Shown here piece after piece: positions 1-12,420 of a stretch of 64,000 nt of DNA. The stretch is from Galbula dea (lineage: Eukaryota; Chordata; Aves; Piciformes; Galbulidae): positions 1,302,001 through 1,366,000 of the forward strand of contig VWZX01007020.1 of assembly GCA_013399015.1 (NCBI GenBank), given 5' to 3'. Within the stretch, counting starts at the first letter, position 1; each line of letters begins with the position of its first letter. The notes under the pieces were generated by a model, which worked only from the letters and a program-made list of their open reading frames with translations, was not told where the DNA came from and searched no databases. The position numbers and the translations under genes were made by a program.

Positions 1-297
1 CACAAGACGGAGCCCTGAGGGACACCACTTGCCACCGGTCTCAACCTAGACATAGAGCCATTGACTGCAACTCTCTGGCCACGTCCATTCAGCCAATTAC
101 TTATCCATTTAGTGGTTCACCCTTCCTCAAATTTAGAGATAAGGATGTCATGAGGAACCTTGTCAAAGGCTTTACAGAAATCCAGGAAGACCATATCAGT
201 TGGTCTTCCATAGTTGACTGCTGCAGTCACTCCATCATAGAAGGCCACCAGATTGGTCTGGCACGATTTGTCCTTAGTGAATCCACACCAAATTCTG
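1..297 (-). mobile_element. CR1 LINE fragment, reverse transcriptase domain
   Basis: Read on the minus strand, this stretch encodes a piece of the CR1 (chicken repeat 1) non-LTR retrotransposon ORF2 reverse transcriptase. Seen directly: a GFTKDKSCQTNLVAFYDGV segment, the RT motif A region FLDFCKAFDKVPHDI (catalytic Asp is the D of LD), then WLNGRGQRVAVNG, and the motif B region SGVPQGSVL at the left edge. An in-frame stop after ISKFEEG and the lack of a long ORF show it is dead. The copy runs off the left edge of the window, so its 3' end is not visible. CR1 is the dominant LINE of birds and other sauropsids, and this is the main evidence for the organism group. The boundary near 297 is approximate. 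Confidence 0.93.
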
Positions 298-1436
298 ACA
301 GAAATTATTTTTAATGTCTTCTTTATTTCTGTTGGTTTTCACATGTTTCTATAAATACTGTGTTGCTGAAAGAATATCAGACCGATAAATGTGGAAGCTG
401 TCCTGTCAGTGTTTCAAAGGGAAAGCTTTCAAATATAAATAGCCTTAAAAGTATAAATACTGAAATGTCTATACTGCATTTATCACTGACCACTTTCTTT
501 TTTTCCTTTCCTTGTGTCTCCCATTTTATTTTTAGTGATGCTTACTTAAAACATTTTTCCTGCTTTCCTGTTGGTGATTAGAAGGCCACTGTGGAATCCA
601 AGTGATTTTTAAGCCAGATGGTGAGGAAAGCATTCCTTACTTGAGCAGTATCAGCTTGAAGTCTTGTCTATCCAGACCTTCTTTCCTGAAGCATCAGCAT
701 AAAATGAAACAAATGAAACACATTTCATCTCAGCTTTGTCTGTTTGGTTGATTTCACCTGCAGTTTCAAAATCTAATTCCAGCATTGTTCAGGACCTCTG
801 TTTCTGCATATGTTGATTTTATTCCACCTGCCTTTCATGAGTTTCTAGCTCTGGTTTTAGCTAACTTACTAGCATCAATACTCTTCACTATTGTCACCAT
901 CTTGACATCCACAACATTTTTTAGTTTATTTTTTTAATTCCACAAATTCTAGAATTTGCATGTGCTGGTGATCACTTCAGGTGCACACAAAGTAATGTGA
1001 ACAGATTAAAGTTTTGATGGCCCTTGAAGCTTAGCTTGACTTCACTGTTACATCCACAGCCTACTGTCCACTTACCACTGACTGGACAGGGCAGAAATGC
1101 AGTTAATTAAGGCAAATAAGGTCACAGTTGATTCCTTTTATCTCTAACTGCATGCTTGGGTGTCAGTGTGAACCTCTACCATGGGAAGGAGGAGAAGGAG
1201 AAGATGGGAAGTTGTCTGGCTGAGAAGCAAGTGTACTGCTTTTGTGTCCGCATAATAGCAGCAGGCCACTTTGGTGTCAGCAGAAGTTTCCTCTCATACC
1301 AAGAAAAATGCCTTCTCCCATGTCATCTTACTGCTGCATCCAGGAGGTATATCTGTATGTATGAGTGACCTGGGCCCAGTGCACACATCAGCCATGCCAA
1401 GGTCTTTGCTTCTGTTTCTTGTGGTGTTAATGGAGT
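298..1436. other. non-coding AT-rich DNA
   Basis: No repeat, RNA gene or exon could be supported here. Open frames are short and in several frames at once, as expected by chance in AT-rich DNA. CpG dinucleotides are almost absent. Confidence 0.65.
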
Positions 1437-1700
1437 CACAGAATCATAGAATGTTAGGAGTTGGAAGGGACCTTGAAGGATCATCTAGTCCAACCCCCTT
1501 GCCACAGCAGGATTCCCTAGACCAGGTCACACAGAAGCATGTCTACATGGGTTTTGAGTATCTCCAGAGAAGGAGACTTCACAACCTCTCTGCGCAGTCT
1601 GTTCCCATGCTGTGGATCTGAGGGATAAAAGTGATTCCTGTCTCTGCCTGAGTAACTGTTTCTGTGGCTGCCCCCATGAGACCTCTTGTACCTTGAACTT
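1437..1700 (-). mobile_element. CR1 LINE 3' end (3'UTR with octamer tail)
   Basis: This is the 3'-terminal part of a CR1 element in antisense orientation. It begins on the plus strand with cacagaatcatagaatg, the complement of the CR1 terminal octamers ATTCTATG ATTCTGTG. The CR1 landmark blocks follow: ttggaagggaccttgaagg, atcatctagtccaaccccct, tttgagtatctccagagaag and cacaacctctctgcgcagtc. The match weakens after about 1650 and fades by about 1700, so this is a typical 5'-truncated insertion. It is a separate copy from the one at the left edge, because its 3' end lies between the two. Confidence 0.93.
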
Positions 1701-3568
1701 CTTGCAGCTGTGGAGAGGCAAAGAAAGGAGCAGAAATGTGTCTGCAGCTGCCATTAAGAGGTGCAAGAGGCATTGCCTTTAGTCTGTTAGGAAATCACTG
1801 AAATGGCCAGCTGCTGCTCCTAGGCTGAAGCTGTTTTCCTGCCTTTGTTGGGGGGAATATTTTTCCTGTCAGTAGGCCATCGTGGAGGTGCCTCAGCTTT
1901 ACACCCGAGTAGATTGCTAATGCATCCTGGCTATGACAGGTAAAATGGTCTGTGTTCATGTGGCTTCTAGACTTTGGGGAATCACTGAATCATTTAATCA
2001 TTGATCTTTATATTTATGCTTCAAGGCATGCCAGCGTCTGCAAGCTTTTTGTTAGTTTTAAATGCAATTTATGTAGGTTTATTTTTATACAGTGCCTTGG
2101 GATGCTTACTGTGGAAGGCTCTTTAAACAGGCATAACTTAATGTGCTGTTCAGACTTCCCATTAATCTGCTTGTCTTCACTGTTACCCAGAGGTAAAATA
2201 CCAAGCCTACAGAGTGAGGAGTTTGGAATAAAGTGATCGAAAATGGGGCTCTGAAATAAAGACATTTAGGACTGAGAACTCAGACTAGCGGTGGAGGAAA
2301 CAGAACAGGATGTTCAGAAAGTCCAAGCCCTTTGGCATGAGTTAAGGAGCTTGGAAAATAAGCAGGGCAAGAGTGAATTTGTGAAACAATGTTTGCCTTC
2401 CTAAACTGAATGCTGGAAAGCATCCATTTCACACTTTGCCTTTGCCAGCACCCTGGTATCTATTGTAGCACTCATCTTCTATATTTTAAGAGAAATATTT
2501 TACTTTGTATTTAGAAGTAATTTGTGGTTCCCGCTTTCTTGTGGTGCTAACATGATCACGTTGTGGCTGCGGGACTAAACTTTGAAGTCTTAGCCTTTGG
2601 TCCTGTTGTACCACTCTTTCTGGTGTTTCTGTTTTAACTGCAGCAATGGGCTTGAAAGGCTTCACTTCCACTTTGCTTCACTATTGCTTTATGTGCATTG
2701 GTAAATCAGTCAGGGCCAGGACTTGTATCTTATTGTTGTCCACATTGTTTCATTTCTGGCACACTCCGTAACATGGTTTTGGCTCATGCCAACTAACACG
2801 CTTCCAGATGACTTCTGTGGTGGGGTGGCGTGGGAGAGGGACTGTTCTCAGCAAGCATTTTTGAAAAGGTAACCATATTTTGCCATGGACAAGTGGATTT
2901 GAGCTGGCTGTTCCTTTTCGCCCCGAGCCTCTGGTTCTTGCCACATTTTACACACTAGACCAGTCTCTCTTGGGCTTGGCATTTGAGGAGGATGCTGCTT
3001 TTGCATCCTAAATGCACTAGTGTTGTTATCTGCAACAGTATCAAGCCTCCTCCTCCTCATGGGCCATCTGCTTAGGCTTACAGCAGCACTTCCATAGCGC
3101 TAAGATCTTTTATGTTTGAATAGGAGTCAGGTGAGGGGCACAACTCAAGTTTTACATTAAGCCAGCAACACATAAAAGCAAACCTTGTAAGCTTGAGTGA
3201 GCTTTTTAGAGAATGGTCTTCCATTGTGCAGCTCATATGCAAGCACAGGTAAAACAGCAAGTCACAAAGCCAGTCTTACAGCAGCACATTAGAGAAATAA
3301 TTACTCTTCCGGTATGTATATATTTACTTATCCCACAGGGCCATGGTAATTTCATGTAGAGATCATACATTTGCTTGCACACAGATTCTTTTTTTTTTTT
3401 AACTTCACACCTACACTTGTCTCTTAAAGCTTCATTTGTAACACTTTACTTGAGAATAAGTAGTGTTTACTTGCCTCTGTGGGATTTCTAGTTTGTAAAG
3501 CCCTCTGCAGTTCTTTGTTGGAAGGATCATTGAATTCCTGAGCACTGCAGATGCTTCAACTGAGTGTG
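1701..3568. other. non-coding DNA, nothing recognised
   Basis: No coding exon, RNA gene or interspersed repeat could be supported. A short T-run lies near 3389-3400. Short ORFs on both strands have no recognisable domain. Confidence 0.6.
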
Positions 3569-3620
3569 TTGATCTTGAGGGTCCTTCCCAACCATAATGA
3601 TTCTGTGTTTCTGTGTTGTT
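3569..3620 (+). mobile_element. CR1 LINE 3'-terminal fragment
   Basis: The sequence gatcttgagggtccttccc, then aaccataatgattctgtg and a second ttctgtg unit, is the last ~50 bp of a CR1 3'UTR in sense orientation, ending in degenerate octamers. It is very short, consistent with a severely 5'-truncated CR1 insertion. Any extension to the left, such as the ttggaaggatcattg block at 3519, is too diverged to call. Confidence 0.75.
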
Positions 3621-5666
3621 CCAAAAATTCATTTTATAAGCTATACCTATATAGGCAATGTTCTTTATAGTCCTTGGTTACCCTCTTTCTGACTTAATTT
3701 TCTGATATGTGAGTTTAGTTGCAGTTGGAGACATCATTAAAATTAGTCTTCCTCAGTCACTGTTGAAAGTATTGTTTTCATTTAGGTAGTACATGGTGTA
3801 CTTAGTAGGGTGCACATAACTAAGTAGCTGTAGGTTGCACAGACTTGGTTTTTGCCTTCAAAAATATAGGATTGGCTGCACAGTGAACATATATTTAGCA
3901 TCAAGATTGAAGCTTCTGAGCCGGTTCCATTGCTCTGGAGCAGTAAAGGAAGAAGCTGCTGCTGAGTCATTGGACTAACCAGTATAGATTTTCTTCATCA
4001 TGATGCTCTGTCTGCAGTGCTGTTATCATGAGGATTGGAAACACTGAGCAAAACCAATTTTGTTGTCAGTGCTAGGTGAAATTATGTTTTTACAAGCTGG
4101 TTTGATGAGCAGTTTTCTTTTGAGGCTAGTAAGGGCCATGATGGCAGTAGTGATGCAGAAATTGATATGAAGAAGAAAAGGTTTAGGGGGGTGCAGGGCC
4201 CCGTGTAAACTGTGTTTACAGTTGTTGCCAGTCTATGCACTGATCTCAGTATTTATTAGCTGAAGAGACTGAAAAGTCAGTCTGGAAGGGATTGTGCTGA
4301 CTACAAGTTTTTGTAGCCTTTGGTGGTGCCAGGTGCAAAAATAGGCAAATCTGGCTGCAGTGGAAGGGCGTGATGGGGCAGCTCCAGCCCAACTGCTACC
4401 CTGGGGGCATTTTGGAGGCTTTGGCTGGGAGCCATGAAATGCACCTCCCTGGGGAGGACTGCATTGCAAACAGACCTTGCCCTTCCCTATCAGTGAATTC
4501 CTTTGTCAGTGGGCTGGCACCAGAACACCTAAAAATATTTATGATAAAGCTGCAATGATTTTTACCCTCTTTGAGATGGGGATGGTGTTGGCATTGTATT
4601 CATCGATTCATATCTCACATGTGACTCTTTCAAAAGGTCTTGTTATAGCAGCCACTCATTAGTGATGGCACTGTACCTGGCTGAAGGCCAGGTAAAAACA
4701 TGTTTCTCAATTTCTCACTCTTACGTGGCCAAAACGAAGCACTAACAGCTCCCCATTGACTTAAGTGGCTGCTGGTTGGATCAAGCCACTCTTGTAGGAA
4801 ACAGAGGAGTGAAGGAGTAGCTCCTGTTTTTCTGTAGAGTTTGGCTTTCTTAAAGAGCAGGAGAACTGAAAGGTCTCTTGCAACCCAACCCAAAAGAATG
4901 CCTTTGAAATAGGATATGTGTTTTACATGTATGAAGAAGTAACATTTGAAGTAACTCAGAGGTAATAAAATAAGCCTCTACGAATGCTTTAGAGTACTAA
5001 TTCCCATGGAGTAATGGTCCTCAGCAGCCTGGTCAACTCATTATACAGAAAACATCTTTGTGAGAAAGGGTTAATGCAAAGGGAGGAGTCTGCTAAACAA
5101 AACAAGCTTTCTGCTGAAAAGTAATTTAAAAAATTGAATATGACTATCTGTCATCCTTTTGCACTTTCTTAAATTGAATTAATCAGTTGAAGTGAATAAT
5201 TAATCTTTCCTGTACATTTTACTTACTTTAAATAGGTAGGGAGCAATGTTGGGATCATAAATAAGAAGTCTCAATAAGAGCCAATCTCTGCATCAGGCAT
5301 AAATTGGACCACAGGAAGTGTAGGTAGACTAGCGTTAGTTCACATGAACTGTAATGACACTGAAATTGTTATTGAACTAAGTATGCAGGTCAGTGGGTAG
5401 GTCTCTCCATTCCATACTGGTGCTTATTCTACTGTATGATTTATTGCTTTTAGGACCTACATTAGCAAGATTAAAGTCAATGCTGCTTTGCCTACCTAGC
5501 TCCTTCCTGTATGCAGAGGAAAAATACTTGTGAAATCCTAAGCATGCAGAAAACAATGAGAGATACATATTCATCTTGTTGCAGTGATTTTTTGGGCTAT
5601 TTCGTGCTTCCCTGCAGGACAGATTGCTGTGTTGCCTCAGTTTCACTACTGTTGTTCAGACACCAG

Positions 5667-5707
5667 TTATTCAGTCCTTACCCCTGGTTATTCAGTCCTT
5701 ACCCTTG
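5667..5707. repeat. 21-bp tandem duplication
   Basis: The unit ttattcagtccttaccc plus four bases occurs twice head to tail (5667-5687 and 5688-5707) with only terminal differences. It is a small, probably recent slippage-type duplication with no further copies. Confidence 0.85.
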
Positions 5708-6018
5708 CACAAGTACCAGAAATTACAGATGTGGAAATCTTGAACATTGTGATTTTTCACAGTGTTCATGACAAAAAGGCAGTTGGCTTCAGAGATCAGA
5801 GGCATCTTTGAACAAGAAGAAACTATTTTAAGTGTATGGGGTTTTTTTTGTAAAGGCAATTCAGAAGGCCACAGTCAAGTGCAAGTAGTCTCAACTGCAA
5901 CCCTGGTCCCTCTGCTACACTGTGGTCTTACTCCTGTTCAAAGTTAGTGGGGTTGTTTGAGCCACTGCAGCACATTACCCAGGGTTTTCATCAGCTGCTG
6001 AATTATTTTTGTTTTCAG

Positions 6019-6129
6019 GAGTTTGCTCCTTTAAAAATTATGGTAGCCATCTGTAGAAGAACAACTGAAATAAGATGTGCTGGACTTGTTTTCTTTTTAG
6101 GTTATGTATGGTTCTGTAATAAACAAAAG
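6019..6129 (+). other. weak candidate internal exon (111 nt)
   Basis: A pyrimidine-rich tract ending in ttgttttcag at 6018 is followed by 111 nt open in one frame (37 codons, EFAPLKIM... to ...FCNKQK), then an excellent donor, AAAG|GTAAGA, at 6129/6130. The length is a multiple of three and both splice sites look good. The predicted peptide matches nothing I recognise, and an alternative acceptor at 6100 (ttctttttag) would give a 29-nt exon. Exon-like coincidences of this kind are expected several times in 64 kb of AT-rich DNA, so this is reported only as a candidate. Confidence 0.15.
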
Positions 6130-7504
6130 GTAAGATAATTTATTTTTATTCAAACAAATGATGTGCAACAGCTGGAAAGGAAGGGGAAGAGCCATGAGCT
6201 GAAAATAAAATTTACAGCACTATTCCATGTACGTTGTTAGGGAATCATTCCCATGCAACCCAGCAATGGCCCAGAGATCTCAGGGATTATGTTCAGATTA
6301 AATGTCAACAAGAGCTGAGCCTTGGCACTACGCCAGGAAGGTCATATGAGGAAAGTCCCAAACTTTTACACTCCAATAAAAATGTGTTCTGCTTAATACC
6401 CATAATATGCTGCAAATGTTAACACAGCTAATGACTTGGGTTAAGAAATTTCATCATAACTTGATTTTAAAAAGTTATTTCTAAAATTTAGATTCAGAAG
6501 TTTCTGCTGCTTTTTGGTATTTAAAACTGTCAGCAATTTTATTTCGGGGTTATGCCTCTACTGTAGAAATTTTTTCTTAGGAGCACAATATAAAGAAACA
6601 TTAGTCTAAAACTTCACAAGTTCTAAAACTTCAAATTTTAACTTTCAAGTTACACATAAATGGAACAATAACCTGCTAATACTTTGACAAGGGTTATTAT
6701 TTAACCTAAACATCCCTGTTACTTCTAAGATGAAGTCTGAGATGCTGTAATTCCATAGCATTTGTGGGTGAGTACTTTATTTTTGGGAGGGAAGGAAAAA
6801 ATAGATACAAATACATAGTTGGGAATTATTCTTTCTTTTTATTTATATGTGGTTGTCTGTGTCTTTCCAAAATACCTCTGGAATTATGAAGGAATATGCT
6901 GACAGTCTCATACTGCATTAGGAATGTGTTTTGGTTTAATCTGACCTCTGTTGACAGTAGATTGGTTTTAACTATGAAAAGATGTTCTTACTCTGAGGGA
7001 TATCTGGAGTTGGAGTTGTAGGGCCTTAGAAATATCACTTGAAATAAACACTCTTTTAATCTGCTTGCCATCTCTGAAAAAAAGCGGAAACCATTTTAAA
7101 ATCGATTTATTAGATCTGTTAAGTAATTAAGTGTGATCCTGCTACTGCTTATGTTTAAGGGTATATAATGCCTTTTTATGTAACTTTTCATTTGCTCCTT
7201 AGCCCAAAACTGTGCAGTAGTGTGAGCACACCCTCCTGATGCCCTTCATGGACATTGAGTTTTACGGAGAATTTTCATGAGACCTGTTTTGGATGCAGCC
7301 AACATACTGAATCAAACCACAGCTGTTGGATTTGGTTTGCCAGTTAGCTTCAATATAGGAAGCTTTGGTCCACAATTGCCTCATGTGAATGGGAGCAAAA
7401 CTTGGAGTCACTAACCAAAGCAGCTGATGATTTTGTGGATTCAGGACTCCACCTTTCATTTCTGATTGTTTATACATCCCATATTTGTAAACCTCATTTT
7501 AGGT

Positions 7505-7581
7505 GTACTGTATACACATAAATACATAGTTATATACACATGTATGCATATGTGTGTAAACATACATGTATGTGTGCATGC
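7505..7581. repeat. degenerate TA/CA/TG-rich simple repeat
   Basis: An alternating purine-pyrimidine tract made of imperfect tatacaca, catgtatg and tgtgtg units, partly self-complementary (acatacatgtatgtgtg). It is a decayed microsatellite, able in principle to form cruciform or Z-like structures. Confidence 0.75.
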
Positions 7582-10500
7582 TAAAGTTTATTTTCCCCTT
7601 CCTCCTCCTCTCTTTCCCTGCCGTGCCTACTGCAGTAAGGCACAAGGGAAGGGAAAAAAACTGTTTTAGCTGATTGAGGCCAACATTGCTATGGGACATT
7701 CTACAAACTGATCTGCAGTTTATTCAGTGTGGAGGTTGGGAGATAACAATTAGAACTGTCAGATTCTGGAAAGGGTCCCAACGATAATGGTAGGTTCAGA
7801 AATGGAACTGAAAAGTACCGGGAGACGTGGCTGGCTGCAGGAGCAGAGCAGGAGATTGGGTGGACGCAGTCCTGAGGCAAAGATGCTGCTGAGTTTTGCA
7901 GTACAGAGTATTCAGTTGGTTTGCTACTTATGAGGAGCATGCTGTGCAATCCTCAACAAAGTGCAGATTTAAGAATTTGCAGTTCAGAAGTCAATCCTTT
8001 AAATACTATGAATAAATTAGGTAAACTGATAACTTATTTTAATAAAGTTAAAGGCTTTGTGTCATGCCACTTACTTGTCCTGAATTATCAAATTGATAGG
8101 ACTTTTTCCATTACTTTTACTAGACCTTTATTTAAACTAGTCAGTGGAATTTTACTATCCTACAACCTGAGACAGATGGTAATAAATCAATTCTTATTTC
8201 CGTACTTGTTTGAAGCTAATGTGACAACAAATAGTTTGTTAGCATACATTATTTCTTTGTACTACAAAATGCAAATACTTGAATGATTATATGATTTATC
8301 TCTGTAATTTTTTAAAAGCATGACACAACGTGTTTCTCTGGTAAATTGAGTTAGATAAAAGCAGCTTCACATCTGCATAATGCTTTTACAAAACACTCCC
8401 TGTATTTCAAGTTAAAATGTATGTTCACCTTAGGAATATGCTCATAAAGAAACTTCATTTGCCTTATTAAGAAACACTTGTATATTCTCTTAAATTTTAG
8501 ATTATTATTTTTTCTAAATAATCATTTTATCACTCTCTGGATTCCTGCATGCACAAGCTGCTGGGAGCTGACATAGGTTTAGTAAGTGTCACATCACACC
8601 TGTGCAGGGGAGACTAAAATTCATAAAATCCCCTTCATGTGGATTAAGGTGAAGTAACACTCAAGGTCCAGACACAAACATCAACTTTAATGATTTTTTT
8701 CTAGAATAAATATTCTGTAAGTGTTGGCCCTCTCACAATTATATTTACCTAAGCTATGTGGCTTTATGGGAAATTCAGATAGGCCTGGTGTTACTTAACA
8801 ACTTTAGGACAGGAGAGAGAGGCCCCAGCTCCTGGACTGCTTGAGACACCAACACTCCTTCATGGTGTGGCAAGTCAAAATAAGTGGCACCATGCTCCTC
8901 CCAGTGATCTCTGTTTTGTCTGGAACCTTCTTTCAGGTCATTGTCACAGTATAGGCACTTGGGGCTCATCCCTTACAGAAAGGTGTGGTGCTGCTAAGTT
9001 CTGGAGTTTAATTGAGTTGGTATCATGTTTATGAAGGATGCACTTTGACTCTCTTTCACTTTTATTCCCCCTACTATGAATATTTTCTGTAACTTGATGT
9101 TTATTTCCTAGAATTAATCCTTAGTGGCTTGACAGTGACATGTTTTCCCTCTAAAGCCTGCAGAGTCGTCAAAATTGGCATTGCCCCAGCAGGGTTCATC
9201 GAGCTTTGTACCTGTGCAGTGCTGTGTCACCAGCATTTATTTCAGCAGGATTGTTTTAAGGAATGGTAAGGTCTTTTGGCTCAGCAGCCATGCAGACAGT
9301 GCAGCCTCACTCTGTGTGTGTTGCTGCATGCTGGTACCTTGCTCAGAAGGACAAGTGTTGCCATGCCTGTGGTGCTCATGACGACCAGAAAGGCAGATGT
9401 ACTGCTTGGTACTTGTGTGCTGGGGTGAGCATGAGGGAACCTGTGTGTGCTGGCTGCCCAGCCTGGGTTCCCTGGGGCACAGCTCAGTGTTTGTTGTATA
9501 TTGAGTACTTAGGACTGTGTAAGGTTGCATCAGTTGTATCCTGAGTTATTTGAAGAGTTTTATTGTAATGTGAAAAGCAAAATATGCTAGGGAAGAGTAG
9601 ATATGGCTCCCACTTTGCCAAAGAAGGGGAAGATAAACACATAATGATAGAAAATTATAGAAGAATTAATTTTTTTTAATTCTGTCTGTACTGTCTCAAG
9701 GCTTTCTCTTCATAAAACCACATAGAATTACTAAGCATCTAATTGCTGTGTGAAATAGACAGGTGTGCTTTGTGTATAAGCAAGTGATTGTAGCCTGCAA
9801 CATTGCTGCAAATGCTTCATGAGTCAGATCATTCATGTTTGCAATAATGAGATTATTTGTGGTAGGCTCCTTGTTGTGACAGTGGTCCTTTGTTTGAAGT
9901 CTGAATTGCATACATGTTAGACTTCCAATTTGCAGGTTGCTTTTCTGCTAGAAGACAGCATTGCAGCAGGGAACTAAAAGTGAAGGTCAGTGCTGCTAAA
10001 TTCAGGATGTTACTCAGTGCTGAAAATAATTGGCAAAGTTCATAAGTTGGGTTAAAAGCTTTAATCATGGCTTTCATTGAGATGATACTAGTTCCTGTTG
10101 TTCCTGAGGTCAGTTTTGTTTTTTCGTGTCCTTCCTTTTTTTTTTTTAACTCTCATCTGCTGATTACAGCTGAGTAAATACTGCCAAGAGCATTTTGTTA
10201 CTCATGACCGTGTAAGAGATGCTTCCTTTTAATATGGTGGTCCTTTGTATAAACATAAGTTTAAGAAAAGGAAGAAAAATCCAGCATTTCTTTAGTGTTT
10301 GGATTGAACTTAATTTTAACATTTACCTGTAATCTTAATTTTTTATTTTTTTTTTAAATAAAATGATGGTTAAAATAACTGCTGTCAAGTCCCTATGTTA
10401 CAAGGTGATTGTCTTCCATAGCAAGGTGATTATGCTTTGTGGAGGAACCATGGCCAAAATATTTTAGGCTTAGATGGCATTTCTACTAGCTTATGGCAAG

Positions 10501-11674
10501 GTTTTGTCTGCGATACAAATGAGTGGTGAAGCTGAAACCAAGGTAGGTTGTTCTCCAGACCTTTCTGCCAAGGGGAGTGTCCCTGTGTGATCTTCTTCTG
10601 CCTGTGGTGCACTCATCCTTGGCAAGGTAGAGTGGGGAGCAATTAGTCTCAGAGTCTTCCTCCTCTTACAGCATCCCACAAAGTTTGCAGGCTGGTCTAG
10701 TGGCTGCATGTGGAGGAGGCAACCTCTGCAAGCATTGGAAGGATGATGATAATGATGAGTGAGTGACAGTGGCAGTATTCCGCTGGGAAAAGGGAGAGGC
10801 CATGCCAGTGTGGGGCCAGCACTTCAGAGGGGCTGAGCTGTTTGCTGCAGTAGAAGTCTGAATGAATCGTGTTTCCCATGGAGGGTGTCAGCAGCTTGTA
10901 ACGACCACACAGAGCAAGCATGGTTCCTGGAAAGCACGTCTGCAACTAAAGTATCCTTTTGGGTTTAATTATTTGATGCCCCATTGTATCATTGGAGCTA
11001 AGAAATTTCCTGCTGTTTTCATTTGAGACTGTACTGTGTCATGCAAGGTCAACACAAAATATATTCAGTGCAGGCATTGCAGGGGCTCTGTCATGTGCTT
11101 GGACATGGGATTTTAATTTTTTTTCCACCACTTAATTACTTCATATACACTACAGGAGGAGATTGTTTAAGTTACCTAAGTTAGCTATGTATTTTTATCC
11201 CCAGTGGAAATTTGAGCACTAGGCCATTTTGTTGCAAGTTAGCATAATATTTATACACTGACTTTCAATGATAAAAAAGCTTCAGTTAATTGTTTGACAG
11301 GAAGAATAAAGCATTTGACTCTTCTGTATTGTGTGGGGCGTTATGACAGAGTTCTTTTTGATTGTGCAGCATTCAAATTATACATCAGTAAGACAATGTT
11401 ACATTATCTGTCTGCACTTCTACAAGCAATTTAATTATTTTAATAAAAGTTTATGATGATCTGAAAGCTACTGTTATACATGTAGTAGTAATTATGCACA
11501 TATGATTTTGTATATTGTTATACAGATCTACATCATCTACCTTATGTAGCAGAAAATAGCTATATCATATAGCTAAGACTACTGCTACTCTTGAGATACT
11601 TGCCAGGTAATTGAAGATGAAAATTGAATTTTTTGCTGAAGGTTTTGGTGATCTCTGAAGGTATCAGATTTTAG

Positions 11675-11716
11675 CCATTTCAGCTGCAGCTGGCAAAAAT
11701 ACTTTTGCTGAAATGG
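11675..11716. repeat. inverted repeat, 10-bp arms
   Basis: CCATTTCAGC at 11675-11684 and its exact reverse complement GCTGAAATGG at 11707-11716 flank a 22-nt spacer that itself holds GCAAAA/TTTTGC. It lies immediately left of the 71-bp tandem duplication. No protein or RNA gene is associated. Confidence 0.7.
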
Positions 11717-11720
11717 AGGT

Positions 11721-11862
11721 AAATTTTTTGAGACTTGCTTGTTTGCAGATGAGATTAAATGGGAACATGACTTAATGATACTGTTTGCCCTGAAATTTTT
11801 GAGACTTGCTTGTTTGCAGATGAGATTAAATGGGAACATGACTTAATGATACTGTTTGCCCT
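11721..11862. repeat. 71-bp tandem duplication
   Basis: A unit beginning aaattttt(t)gagacttg and ending actgtttgccct is present twice, at 11721-11792 and 11793-11862. The copies differ only by one T in the initial T-run and the junction base, so the duplication is recent or has been kept homogeneous. Each unit contains cttgtttgcag|atgag, a weak splice-acceptor-like string. No further copy was seen nearby. Confidence 0.95.
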
Positions 11863-12150
11863 AAACAGTTAAAAGGTCAATGTTTTCTGATTAGCTTTTC
11901 AATGCCTATAGATCAGGGCTGTTTAAATTGTAGACTTTCATCTAGATTTGGACTCCGAGTATATTTGACCATGCTACAACTACCTGAAGTTTCTCAGATG
12001 TTGTTGGAAATGTGGTACTTCTTGTTGATTTTTCCAGTATCTTGGAGAGTGGATTCACCATTCCTTACTGTCAAGATTGTGCATGACTCTTGGATGGCCA
12101 AAAGAATGCAGATCAAGTACCTTACAAATAGCTGAACAGACCTTAGTAAG

Positions 12151-12185
12151 TACAAGTAATGTAGATTCATTTACAAGTAATGTAG
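12151..12185. repeat. 14-mer repeated with 21-bp period
   Basis: tacaagtaatgtag occurs at 12151-12164 and again at 12172-12185, separated by seven bases. It is a minor local duplication. Confidence 0.85.
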
Positions 12186-12388
12186 GTTAATATAGTATTA
12201 TCTTGTTATGCAGTGCAAAAGAATGAAAGGAAAAAGCATTAAACTGTAGAATCCTGTTTGTGGTGATATGGCACTCCTTGGTATGGCAGATAGTGTGTTT
12301 CAGATGAAATAGTTCTTCTGAAATTGTATAAAACTTTATTTATTTTTTTTTTAGTGACCAGAACTAACTTACCTAGTTTAATAAGTAG

Positions 12389-12420
12389 TTTTTACTTATT
12401 TTTTACTTATTTTTTACTAT
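12389..12420. repeat. ttttactta minisatellite-like run
   Basis: Three imperfect copies of a 10-11 bp unit (ttttacttat / tttttacttat / tttttactat) lie in tandem. Low-complexity slippage product. Confidence 0.8.

Larger units (their letters stand above)
3621..11674. other. 8 kb non-coding region, no recognised gene
   Basis: Mostly unique, AT-rich DNA. It contains the 21-bp duplication at 5667-5707, a weak exon candidate at 6019-6129, an alternating purine-pyrimidine tract at 7505-7581, and T/A-rich simple runs near 10136-10147 and 10339-10361, each noted separately where worthwhile. I recognised no interspersed repeat. Short ORFs in all frames show no known domain. Confidence 0.6.
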
